Assembly: GCA_023055505.1 (NCBI GenBank)
Contig: JALIRH010000121.1
Span: 62,001 to 126,000 of the forward strand
From: Callipepla californica brunnescens
Taxonomy: Eukaryota > Chordata > Aves > Galliformes > Odontophoridae
DNA length: 64,000 nucleotides
Direction: 5' to 3'
Shown: positions 35,795-47,875 of the stretch, one piece after another
Layout of the letters: each line of letters opens with the position of its first letter
Position numbering within the stretch: the first letter of the stretch is position 1
Position numbers and translations under genes: made by a program
Notes under the pieces: model-generated
What the model was told of the DNA's origin: nothing
Databases searched by the model: none
Seen by the model: only the letters and a program-made list of their open reading frames with translations

Positions 35795-37231
35795 ATTTGA
35801 GTGTAGGTGTCAGGTTAGGGTTGTGGTAATCTGATGCTTTGGGTTAGGTTTAGGGTTTGTTTTAGGATTAGGTTAGGGTTATTTTTTTGTGTAGCTGAAG
35901 GTTTAGTGCAAGGGCTAGGGTTCTCTTTAGTTTGAGGTTCAGAGAAGGCTTAGGGTTAAGGTTAGGCTTAGGGTTAGGGTAAGGTTTAGGTTTAGGATTA
36001 AGGTTAGAGTTCGGGTTAGGTTTAGGGTTAGGTTTTGGATTAGGGATAGGGTTAGGTTTTGGTGTAGATGAAGGTTTAGAGTATGGGGTAGAGCTCTCTT
36101 TAGTTTTAGGATCAGAGAAGGGTTACGCCTTGCTTGGGTACAGGATAGAGTAAGGGGGAGGGTTAGGATTTGATTTAGGGTTGGTTTTGGGTCTAGGTTA
36201 GTTTGAGTGTTAGGCTGAGAGAAGGGGTAGGCCTTGGGTTGGGTTCTGGCTTAGTGTTAGGTTAGGAATAGGTTTGGCGTTTGGATTGGGTTTGGGGTTA
36301 GAAGTAGGGATAGGTTAGGTGAGATCTGCAGTAATCTGATGCTTAGCTTTAGGTTTAGGGTTGGGCTTTGAGTTGGGGTTGGTTTTAGGGTCAGATTTCG
36401 ATTGAAGGCAGACTTAGAGTCACAATGAGGCTAATGGTCAGGGTTTGATATACGGTTAGAGTAAGGTTTAGGTTGACTTTAAGTTTCAGGTTTGGAAAAT
36501 GGTAGGCATTGCTTTTGGTGTGGTGTTTGCCTTGGGTTTAGGAATTGGAATAGGGTATGAGGACCATCAGATAGCTAGGGTAAGTCTTAGTGTTAGGGTT
36601 GGGGTTAGAGTTTAGGTGAGGGTTGTGGTAATGTGATGCTATGTGTCAGGTTTAGGCTTGGGCATCAACTTGGGGTTGGTGTTAAAGTAGGAGTTTTTGC
36701 TTGGGTTCCGCTTCTGCTAGGGATAGATTTCTGTTTAGGGAAAGGGTTGGTCTTAGGGTAAGTGTTAGGTTTCCGGTTAGGGTTCAGAATAGAATGAGGG
36801 GCAAGGTAAGGCTTTGTGCTCGGGTTAGGGCTTGGGTTTTGGTTCGGATTAGGGTAAGTGTTTGGGTTAGGGTTAGGATAAGAATTAGTGTTAGGTTTAG
36901 TGTCAGGGGTGGGTTTTGGTGTTGATTGAGTTTTATGGTAAGGGGTAGTGAAAGTGGGTCAGGGTAGGGTTCAGCATTGGGTTAGAGCTATGGAAAGGGT
37001 TTGGGATTCTTTGAGGTTTCGGATTCGATTTCGGATTAGGGTTAGGGAGAAAGTGTTTCTCAATGTGATGATTCTATTTAGGGATAGGATTAGGTTGAGT
37101 GTTGATGTTAGCATGAAGTTGAGGTTTAGGGTTAGGTTTAGGTTTCGGATTTGATCTGTATGTAGGGATTGAGGCAGGGTTAGCTGGTGCGTAAGGGTGA
37201 GAGTAGGGTGAGGTTTAGCTTTAGCGTATGT
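35795..37231. repeat. Degenerate telomeric array, TTAGGG sense (family 2)
   Basis: TTAGGG variants carry the marker GTGGTAATCTGATGCT at 35823, with variants at 36328 and 36625. The array runs directly into the 590-bp satellite at 37232. It was probably continuous with the 28742-30110 array before the provirus arrived: the left arm ends in TTGTGGTAA and the right arm resumes around the same phrase. Confidence 0.88.
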
Positions 37232-40200
37232 GTTGGAATAGGACCGATGCCGGCTGATTAGAGAAGGCGCTATTGAGTGCACGGCAGCCGGCTGACTGGC
37301 GTCTTTCTTCAGCGGCAAAAGCAGCAGGAGCCGCGATTGATGCGATTGAATCGGAATCCGCGGCTAAGCGCGGTTCGAGCATCAAACTCTCGGCCGCTTT
37401 TTCTCTGCTTCTTAAAGGGGGCTATTCCGATGCTCCGGTGACAAGGTTTTCTGGGGAACCCTTAGAAGCGGTGGAATCACACACGCCTTTGGGAGAGGAA
37501 CCAGCTTTCCGTACTTAACGCCTCTCCATTGCTTCCATAGTTCTGAAAAACATACCTTTTTGAGAGAGAATGAGAAAGATCCGCGGGTATTGTAAGAAAA
37601 TTGAAGTGAATGTGTTAGATTGAGGAAGTAAAAAGGATAACAGCACTGGTCAGAGAAAAGAATGAAAACGTGCTCGCAGATGAATGAACGATGAAGACAT
37701 ACGTTGCACTCAGTAGCAGAGCAGAATGAGAATCAAAACTTTCCTTCCCATTAACACTGGGATCCAGCACACATTCTCTTCCAACTCCAGAAACCGAGTC
37801 ACTTTCACGTGTAAACCGCGAATTGTTGGAATAGGACCGCTACCGGCTGATTTTTGAAAAGCCGCGATTCAGTGCACTGCTGCCGCCTGACTGGCGTCTT
37901 TCTTCAGCGGCAAAAGCAGCAGGAGCCGCGATTGATGCGATTCGAGCCTGAGACGCGGTTCTTCGCGGTTCGAACATTAACACTCTGCCGGTTTGCTATG
38001 TTTGTTAAAAGTGGCTTTTGCAACGCTCCGCTGACAGTGTTTTTGGGGAACACTTAGAAGAGGTGGAATCAAACATACATTTGGTAGAAGAAAAAGTTTA
38101 ACGTACTTAACGCTACTATTTGACTTTTTAGCTCTGAATACCATACCGTTCCAAAAGAAAAAGGGAATGAATTGTTTGTTTGGCAAGAAAAACTTGTGTG
38201 ACGATATTAACTAGAGGTAGGAAAAGGAATAACAAGACTGGTCAGAGAAAGGAATGAAAACGTGCTCGTAGATGAATGAATGATGCAGACATACGTTGCA
38301 TTCAGTAGTAGAGCAGAATGAGAATCAAAACTTTCCCTCTCACTGACACTGGGATCCAGCATCCATTCACTTACAACACCAGAATTGGAGTCACTTTCAG
38401 GTGTAAACCGCGATTTGTTGGAATAGAACCGCTACCGGCTGATTACTGAAGACGCAATTCAGTGCACGTCTTTCAACTGACTGGCTTCTTTCTTCAGCGG
38501 CAAAAGCAGCAGGAGCCGCGATTGATGCGATTCGAACATGATTCACGGTTTTCCGCGGTTCGAACATTAGCTCGCTACCGGTTTGCTATGTTTGTAAAAG
38601 GTAGCATTTGCAATGCTCAGAACACAGTGTTTTTGGGGAACACTTATAAGCGGTGGAATCACACATCCATTTGGTAGAGGAAACAGCTTTCCTTAATAAA
38701 CGTTTCTCTTTTGCTTCTTTATCTCTGAATACCATACTTTTGCAAAAGAGAATCGAAAGATACTTGTGTTCGACAAGAAAAAGTTTTTCCATGTATTAAC
38801 TAGAAGTACGAAAAAGAATAACAACACTGGTCAGAGTAAAGAATGAAAACGTGCTCGTAGATGAATGAATGATGCAGAGATACGTTGCATTCAGTAGTAG
38901 AGCAGAATGAGAATTAAAACTTTCCCTCCCACTAACATTGGGATGCAGCATACATACACATACAACTCTTGAAACCGAGTCACTTTCACGTGTAAACCGC
39001 GATTTGTTGGAGAAGAACCGCTACCGGCTGATTACTGAAGCCGCGATTCCGTGCACTTTTACCGGCTGACTAGCGTCTTTCTTCAGCGGCAAAAGCAGCA
39101 GGAGCCGCGACTGGTGCGATTGAATCGGAATCCGCGGCTAAGCGCGGTTCGAGCATCAAATTCTCTGCCGCTTTTTCTCTGCTTCTAAAGGGGGCTATTC
39201 CGATGCTCCGGTGACAAGGGTTTCTGGGGAACCCTTAGAAGCGGTGGAATCACACACACCTTTGGGAGAGGAATTATCTTTCCGTACTTAACGCCTCTCC
39301 ATTGCTTCCATAGTTCTGAAAAACATACCTTTTTGAGAGAGAATGAGAAAGATCCGCGGGTATTGTAAGAAAATTGAAGTGAATGTGTTAGATTGAGGAA
39401 GTAAAAAGGATAACAGCACTGGTCAGAGAAAAGAAGGAAAACGTGCTCGCAGATGAATGAACGATTCAGACGTACGTTGCATACAGTAACAGAGCAGAAT
39501 AAGAATTAAAACTTTCACTCCTATTAAAACTGGGATCCAGCACACATTCTCTTCCAACTCCTGAAACCAAGTCACTTTCACGTGTAAACCGCGAATTGTT
39601 GGAGAAGAACCGCTACCGGCTGATTTTTGAAAAGCCGCGATTCAGTGCACTGCTGCCGTCTGGCTGGCGTCTTTCTTCAGCGGCAAAAGCAGCAGTAGCC
39701 GCGATTGATGAGATTCGAGCGGAATCCGAGGTTCTGAGCGGTTCGAATATTAACACTCTGCCGGTTTGCTCTGCTTGTTAAAGAAGGCTTTTGCAACGCT
39801 CCGATGATAGTGTTTTTGGGGAACACTTCGAAGAGGTGGAATCAAACATACATTTGGTAGAAGAAAAAGTTTAACGTACTTAACGCTACTATTTGACTTT
39901 TTAGCTCTGAATACCATACCGTTCCAAAAGAAAAAGGGAATGAATTGTTTGTTTGGCAAGAAAAACTTGTGTGACGATATTAACTAGAGGTAGGAAAAGG
40001 AATAACAAGACTGGTCAGAGAAAGGAATGAAAACGTGCTCGTAGATGAATGAACGATGCAGACGTACGTTGCATTCAGTAGTAGAGCAGAATGAGAATCA
40101 AAACTTTCCCTCTCACTGACACTGGGATCCAGCATCCATTCACTTACAACACCAGAATTGGAGTCACTTTCAGGTGTAAACCGCGATTTGTTTGAATAGA

Positions 40201-43200
40201 ACCGCTACCGGCTGATTACTGAAGACGCAATTCAGTGCACGTCTTTCAACTGACTGGCTTCTTTCTTCAGCGGCAAAAGCAGCAGGAGCCGCGATTGATG
40301 CGATTCGAACATGATTCACGGTTTTCCGCGGTTCGAACATTAGCTCGCTGCCGGTTTGCTATGTTTGTCAAAGGTAGCATTTGCAATGCTCAGAACACAG
40401 TGTTTTTGGGGAACACTTATAAGCGGTGGAATCACACATCCATTTGGTAGAGGAAACAGCTTTCCTTAATAAACGTTTCTCTTTTGCTTCTTTATCTCTG
40501 AATACCATACTTTTGCAAAAGAGAATCGAAAGATACTTGTGTTAGACAAGAAAAAGTTTTTCCATGTATTAACTAGAAGTACGAAAAAGAACAACAACAC
40601 TGGTCGGAGTAAAGAATGAAAACGTGCTCGTAGATGAATGAACGATGCAGACATACGTTGCATTCAGTAGCAGAGCAGAATGAGAATCAAAACTTTCCCT
40701 CCCACTAACATTGGGATGCAGCATACATACACATACAACTCCTGAAACCGAGTCACTTTCACGTGTAAACCGCGATTCGTTGGAGAAGAACCGCTACCGG
40801 CTGATTACTGAAGCCGCGATTCCGTGCACTTTTACCGGCTGACTGGCGTCTTTCTTCAGCGGCAAAAGCAGCAGGAGCCGCGACTGGTGCGATTGAATCG
40901 GAATCCGCGGCTAAGCGCGGTTCGAGCATCAAACTCTCGGCCGCTTTTTCTCTGCTTCTAAAGGGGGCTATTCCGATGCTCCGGTGACAAGGTTTTCTGG
41001 GGAACATTTAGAAGCGGTAGAATCACACACGCCTTTGGGAGAGGAACCAGCTTTCCGTACTTAACGCCTCTCCATTGCTTCCATAGTTCTGAAAAACATC
41101 CCTTTTTGAGAGAGAATGAGAAAGATCCGCGGGTATTGTAAGATAATTGAAGTGAATGTGTTAGATTAAAGAAGTAAAACGGATAACAGCACTGGTCAGA
41201 GAAAAGAATGAAAACGTGCTCGCAGATGAATGAACGATTCAGACATACGTTGCATACAGTAACAGAGCAGAATGAGAATCTAAACTTTCCTTCCCATTAA
41301 AACTGGGATCCAGCACACATTCACTTACAACTCCTGAAACCGAGTCACTTTCACGTGTAAACCGCGAATTGTTGGAATAGGACCGCTACCGGCTGATTTT
41401 TGAAAAGCCGCGATTCAGTGCACTGCTGCCGCCTGACTGGCGTCTTTCTTCAGCGGCAAGAGCAGCAGTAGCCGCGATTGATGCGATTCGAGCGGAATCC
41501 GAGGTTCTGAGCGGTTCGAATATTAACACTCTGCCGGTTTGCTCTGCTTGTTAAAGAAGGCTTTTGCAACGCTCCGATGATAGTGTTTTTGGGGAACACT
41601 TCGAAGAGGTGGAATCAAACATACATTCGGTAGAAGAAACAGCTTGACGTACTTAACGCTTCTATTTCACTTCCTCAGCTCTGAATATCATACCGTTGCA
41701 AATGACAATCTGAGTTGTCCGTTTGTTTGGCAAGAAAAACTTGTGTGACTAGAGGTGCTAAAAAAGGTAACAAGACTGCTCAGAGAAAAGAATGAAAACT
41801 TGCTCGCAGATGAATGAATGATGCAGGCATACGTTGCATTCAGTAGCAGTGCAGAATGAGAATCAAAACTTTCCCTCTCACTAACACTGGGATCAGGCAT
41901 CCATTCACTTACAACTCCTGAAACCGAGTCACTTTCACGTGTAAACCGCGATTTGTTGGAGTAGGAACGCTACCGGCTGATTATTGAAAAGCCGCGATTC
42001 AGTGCACTTTTACCGGCTGACTGGCGTCTTTCTTCAGCGGCAAAAGCAGCAGGAGCCGCGATTGATGCGAGTGAATCGGAATCCGCGGCTAAGCGCGGTT
42101 CGAGCATCAAACTCTCGGCCGCTTTGCACTGCTTCTTAAATGGGGCTATTCCGATGCTCCGGTGACAAGGTTTTATGGGGAACATTTAGAAGCTGTAGAA
42201 TCACACATACCATTGGGAGAATTAAATTTTCGTACTTAACTCCTCTCCATTGCTTCCATAGTTCTGAAAAACATCCCTTTTTGAGAGAAAATGAGAACGA
42301 TCCACGTGTATTGTAAGAAAATTGAAGTGAATGTGGTAGATTGTGGAAGTAAAAACGATACCAACACTGGTAGGAGAAAAGAATGAAAACGTGCTCGCAG
42401 ATGAATGAATGATGCAGACATACGTTGCATTCAGTAGCAGAGCAGAATGAGAATCAAAACTTTCCCTCCTATTGACACTGGGATCCAGCACACATTCTCT
42501 TACAACTCCTGAAACCGAGTCACTTTCACGTGTAAACCGCGATTTGCTGGAGAAGAACCGCTACCGGCTGATTATTGAAAAGCCGCGATTCAGTGCACTG
42601 CTGCTGTCTGACTGGTGTCTTTCTTCAGCGGCAAGAGCAGCAGGAGCCGCGATTGATGCGATTGAATGGGAATCCGCGGCTAAGCGCGGTTCCAGCATCA
42701 AACTCTCGGCCGCTTTGCTCTGCTTCTTAAAGGGAGCCATTACGAAGCTCCGGTGACAAGGTTTTATGAGGAACATTTAGAAGCGGTAGAATCACACACG
42801 AGAATCAAATCTTTCCCTCCCACTAAGTTTGGGATCCAGAATGCATTCTCTTACAACTCCTGAAACGGAGTCACTTTCACGTGTTAGACGCGATTGGATG
42901 AAATTTGACCGCAACCGGCAATTATTGATGCCGCTATTCAGTGCACGTCTGTCGTTTTATTGGCGTCTTTCTTCAGCGGCAAGAGCAGCAGTAGCCGCGA
43001 TTGATGCGATTCGAGCCTGATACGCAGTTCTTCTCGTTTCAAATAGAAAGCTCGCAGCCGTTTTGCTCTGCTTTTTAAAGAAGGCTTTTGCAATGCTCCG
43101 ATGACAGTGTTTTTGGGGAACATTTCGAAGCGGTTGAATCACACAATGCATTTGGTAGAAAAAACAGCTTGACGTATTCAACGCTACTATTTGACTTCTT

Positions 43201-43760
43201 TAGCTCTGAATATCATACCGTTCCAAATGAACATCGGAATGATCCGTTTCTTCGACATAAAAACTAGTGTGTCGGTATTATCTAGAGGTACTAAAAAGGA
43301 GAAGAACACTGCTCAGAGAAAAAGAATGAAAACGTGCTCGCAGATGAATGAATGATGCAGACATACGTTGTATACAGTTGCAGAGCAGAATGAGAATCAA
43401 AACTTACCCTCCCATTAATATTAGGATTCAGCTTCCATTCACTTCCAACTCCTGAAACGGAGTCACTTTCACATGGAAACCGCGATTTGCTTGATTAGGA
43501 CCTCTGCCGGCTGATTCTTGAAGCCGCTATTCATTGCACGGCACCTTGATGACGCTCGTCTTTCTTCAGCGGCAAAAGCCGCAGGAGCCGCGATTGATGC
43601 CATAGAATCGGAATTCGCAGATCAGCGCCATTCGAACAGAAACCTCGCTGCTGGTGTGATCTACTTGGTAAAGGGGGCTTTTGCGGTGCTCTGATTATAG
43701 GGTTTCTTGCTGAACATTTCGAAGCAGTGGAATCACACCTGATTTGTCTAGAGGAGAAAT
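37232..43760. repeat. ~590-bp satellite with ~1773-bp three-monomer higher-order repeat
   Basis: Twelve monomers start near 37232, 37825, 38417, 39006, 39598, 40190, 40779, 41371, 41955, 42546, 42895 (internally deleted) and 43489 (diverged, partial at the end). Full spacing is 584-594 bp. Three types alternate. A has the GAATCCGCGGCTAAGCGCGG block, B has GAGACGCGG or GGAATCCGAGG variants, and C has ATGATTCACGG. A-B-C repeats with a period of 1773-1774 bp for the first eight monomers, then A-A-B-diverged. Each monomer has a conserved core (TCTTTCTTCAGCGGCAA) and a conserved tail (GAGTCACTTTCACGTGTAAAC). Short open frames recur but differ among monomers. I do not recognise this satellite. Confidence 0.92.
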
Positions 43761-43769
43761 GACACCTAA

Positions 43770-46700
43770 GACTATTGCTAACCCGAAACCTAATCCAAGC
43801 TCCAACCTTTACCCTATCCACAATCTTTGCCCTAACTCACAACCTAACCCTCAACCTCAAGCTAAGCATAACCCTAAGCCTTACTTGAAATGCTAAACCT
43901 AACCCTAACCCTAACCTCAAACCTAGCACTAACCCTACTCCCAACCAAAACCACAACTCTAATCCTAAACCTAAAGCTAACTCTAAATCTAAAGCTAAGC
44001 CTAATACTTACCCTTGACCCAAATCGTCTCCATAAGAATCACTGTAGCTATTAGCCGAATCCTAACTCTACCTTCAAGCTATCCCTAACTCTGATCCTAA
44101 TCCAAAACCCAAATTGAAGCCCAACCCTAAAACTTGAACAAAGCATCAGATTACCACAACCCTCACCTAACTCGAAACCAAAACCAAAACCTAGCCCTAA
44201 AGCTAACCCCAAACCCAATCCAAACCCCAAACCTACTCCTATTCCTAAACCTTATCTTAACCCTAAACCAAACCCAAACCCAAGGCCCTCCCCTTCTCTC
44301 AGCCTAACACTCAAACTAACCTAAACCCGAAACTAACCCTACATTTATCCTAATCTTATCCATATTCTAAGACCTAACCCTACTCTGACCAGAAAGCTCA
44401 TGTTGTCTAAAATCTACCCCTTACCTAAAACCTAAATCGACAAAAAAACCTAACCCGAAACCTCAACCTAACTCTTCTCCTAACTAGAACACCAGCACTT
44501 CACCTTACCCTAACTGGAAACCTAGGACTAAATCCTTACCTTGTCCAGAACCCTATTCCTAACCCAAACCAGAATTCTAACCTCTACCCTAACCAAAACC
44601 CTTCCCCTAAACCTAAACCTAATGCTACCCTCAACCAAACCCTAGCCCTAAATCCTACCCTAAAACCAACACCACGTTTAAGCTCAAACCTCAAGCCTCA
44701 AAGAAAGCATCAGATTACCGCAGATCTCACCTAACACTAACCCCAATCCAATCCCTACTACTAACCCCAAACCCAATCCAAACACCAAAACTATTCCTAT
44801 TCCTAAACCTAACACTAAGCCAGAACCAAACCCAAGGCCTACCCCTTCTCTCAGCCTGACACTCAAACTAACCTAGACCTGAACGCAACGATAAATCAAA
44901 TACTAAAACTCACCCTTAGCCAAGGCCCTTTTAGGACCCTTCCCTGGTCCTAAAACTAAAGAGAACCCTACCCCTTCCACTAAACCTTCATCTACATCCC
45001 TAACCCTTACCCTAAACCTAAATCTACACCAAAACCTAACCCTAACCCTAACATGTCTTCTAACTGTAAAACTAACGCTTCACCTAACCCGAACTGAAAC
45101 CCCAGGACTAAACCTTACCTAACACCTAGCTATATTCCTAACCCTATCCTGAAACCTAACGTTAACCCTAACCCTAAAAACAACTTGGAACCAAACCCTA
45201 ACCCTAACCTAACCCTTATCAGAACCCTAAATCTAATCCTAACCGTTACCTCAATTTAACTCCAATTCTTCCTGAAATCTAAATGGGACCTTAAAACCAA
45301 CCCCAGATTGAAGCCCAACCCTAAACCTAACACAAAGCATTAGATTACCACAGCCATCACCTAACTCTAACCCCAGCCTTAACGCTAATACTATCCCAAA
45401 CACTATTCCAATTCCTAAACCCAACACAAACCCAAAAACACAAAGCCTACAATTCTCACAGCCTAACACTGAAAGGAAACCTAAATCTTACCCTAACTCT
45501 AAAACTAATCCAAAGCATGACCACAATTTCAACTCTAAATCTACCTTCAAACTAAAGCTGACCCTAACACCAACCTCAAGTAAAAGCCCAACCCTAAGCC
45601 TAACACAAAGCATTAGATTACCACAACGCTCACCTAACTTCTAACCCCCACCCTAACACTAATACTAAAGCAATCAGATTCCAAATACTAACCCAATTCC
45701 TATTCTGAAACCCAAAACTATTCCAAAAACAAACCCAAGGCCTAACCTTTCTCTCACCCTAACAATCAAAGAAAACCTATTCCTAAACCTAATCCTAAAT
45801 CTAGTCCTAACCCTAACCCTCACCCTTAATCTAACCCCAACCCCCACCCAGAAGCTAACACTTAGCATTGTACAATACCTAAACGTACCCCTAATCCTTA
45901 TCACTAAACCTAAAAGGAACCTGAAACATAGTGCTAAATCCGAACCCTAACCCTGAAGACTAACGCTAACAATGAACCAATTCCTATACCTTTTCCTTCC
46001 TCCAAATTGATTCCTAGCACTAACCCTAACCCTACATTAACCCTATCCTAACCCTAACCCTAACCCTAGCCCTAAACTACATTAACCCTAACCCTAACCC
46101 TAACCCTAACCCTAGCCCTAACCTAACTCTAACCCTAACCCTAACCCTAAACCTAATGCTAACCCTTACCCTACCCTAACCCTAACCCTACCATACCCTA
46201 ACCCTAACCTACCCTAACACTAACCCTAACCCTAACCCTAAACCTAAACCTAAACCTAACCCTAACCCTAACCCTAATTCCTAACCCTTACCTTAACTGT
46301 ATCACAATCCCTATCATAATTCTTACCCTAACCCTAACCCTTACCTAACCCTAACCCTAACCCTAACCCTAACTCTAACCTTAACCCTAACCCTAACCCT
46401 AACCCTAACCTAACCCTAACCCTAATCCTAACCCTAACCCTAACTCTAATTCCTAACCCTTACCTTAACTGTATCACAATCCCTATCCTAATTCTTACCC
46501 TAACCCTAACCCTTACCTAACCCTAACCCTAACCCTAACCCTAACCCTAACCCTAACCCTAACCCTAACCGTAACCCTAACCCTAACCCTAACCCTAACC
46601 CTAACCCTAACCTCAACCCTAACCCTAACACTAACCCTAACCCTAATTTTACCCTAACCCTAAGCATACCCTAACCCTAACCCTAACCCTAACCCTAACC

Positions 46701-47865
46701 CCAACCCTAACCTAACCCTAACCCTAACCCTAACCCTAACCCTACCCTAACCCTAACCCTAACCCTAACCCTAACCCTAACCCTAACCCTAACAATAAAT
46801 TTAACCTTAACCCTAACACTAACCCTAACCCTACCCTAACCCTAACCCTAACCCTAACCCTAACCCTAACCCTAACCCTAACCCTAACCCTACCCTAACC
46901 CTAACCCTAACCCTAACCCTAACCCTAACCCTAACCCTTACCCTAACCCTAGCCTAACCCAAACCCTAACCCTAACCCTTACCCTTACCCTAACCCTAAC
47001 CCTAACCCTAACCCTACCCCTAACCCTACTTTACCCTAACCCTAATCCTAACACTAACTCTAACTTTATTCCTTACCCTAACACTAATCCAATCCCGAAC
47101 CCTAACCCTAATCCTAGCCCTAACTCTAACTTTATTCGTAACCCTACCCCTAATCCAAACAATAACCCTTACCCTAATCAAACCCTATCCCTATTCCTAA
47201 CCCTTACCCTAACCGTATCACAATCCCTATCCTAACTCTTACCATAACCCAAACCCTAACCTAACCCTAACCCTAACCCTAACCCTATCCCTAACCCCTA
47301 CCCTAACCCTAACCCTACCCTAACCTTAACTCTACCCTAACCGTATCCCTACCCTAACCCTAACCCTAATCCTGGCCCTTACTCTAACTTTATTCCTAAC
47401 CCTACCCCTGATCCAAACACTAACCCTAACCTTAATGTAACCCTAACCCTATTCCTAACGCTTACCCTAACTGTATCCCATTCCCTATCCTAACTCTTAC
47501 CATAACCCTAACCCTGATGCTAATGCTAACCCTAACCCTGAATCTAACCCTTACCCTAACCCTATCCCTTACCCAGAAGCTAACACTTAGCGTTGTACAA
47601 TAACCCTGATGCTAATGCTAACCCTAACCCTGAATCTAACCCTTACCCTAACCCTATCCCTAAACCTAAAAGGAACCCAAACTCTAACCCTAAATCTGTC
47701 CCTGAGCCTAACCTTCAACCTTACCCTAACCTTAACCCTAACCCTGTTCCATTCTCTAAACATATCTGTAAGCATTACCTTCATCCTAACTCGAACTCTA
47801 CCCTAACCCTATCCCTTTGACCCCAACACAAAACCCAGATTGAGCCTGACCCTAACCTAGGTAGC
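43770..47865. repeat. Degenerate telomeric array, CCCTAA sense (family 2) with near-perfect core
   Basis: From 43770 to about 45950 the repeat is strongly degenerate and carries the reverse-complement marker AGCATCAGATTACCAC at 44142, with variants at 44706, 45336 and 45609. From about 46019 to 47050 it contains runs of up to about nine perfect CCCTAA units (for example 46516-46569). Then it becomes degenerate again with local duplications, including two copies of a TAACTGTATCACAATCCC-containing block about 170 bp apart near 46295 and 46465. Confidence 0.92.
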
Positions 47866-47875
47866 ATCAAGTGTA

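Noticed and set aside
37232..43760. A CRISPR-like or tRNA gene cluster reading of the regular repeats and GGTTCGA motifs
   Set aside because: Units are ~590 bp with no short spacers, and no cloverleaf or acceptor stem could be formed around the GGTTCGA motif. Host features are eukaryotic.
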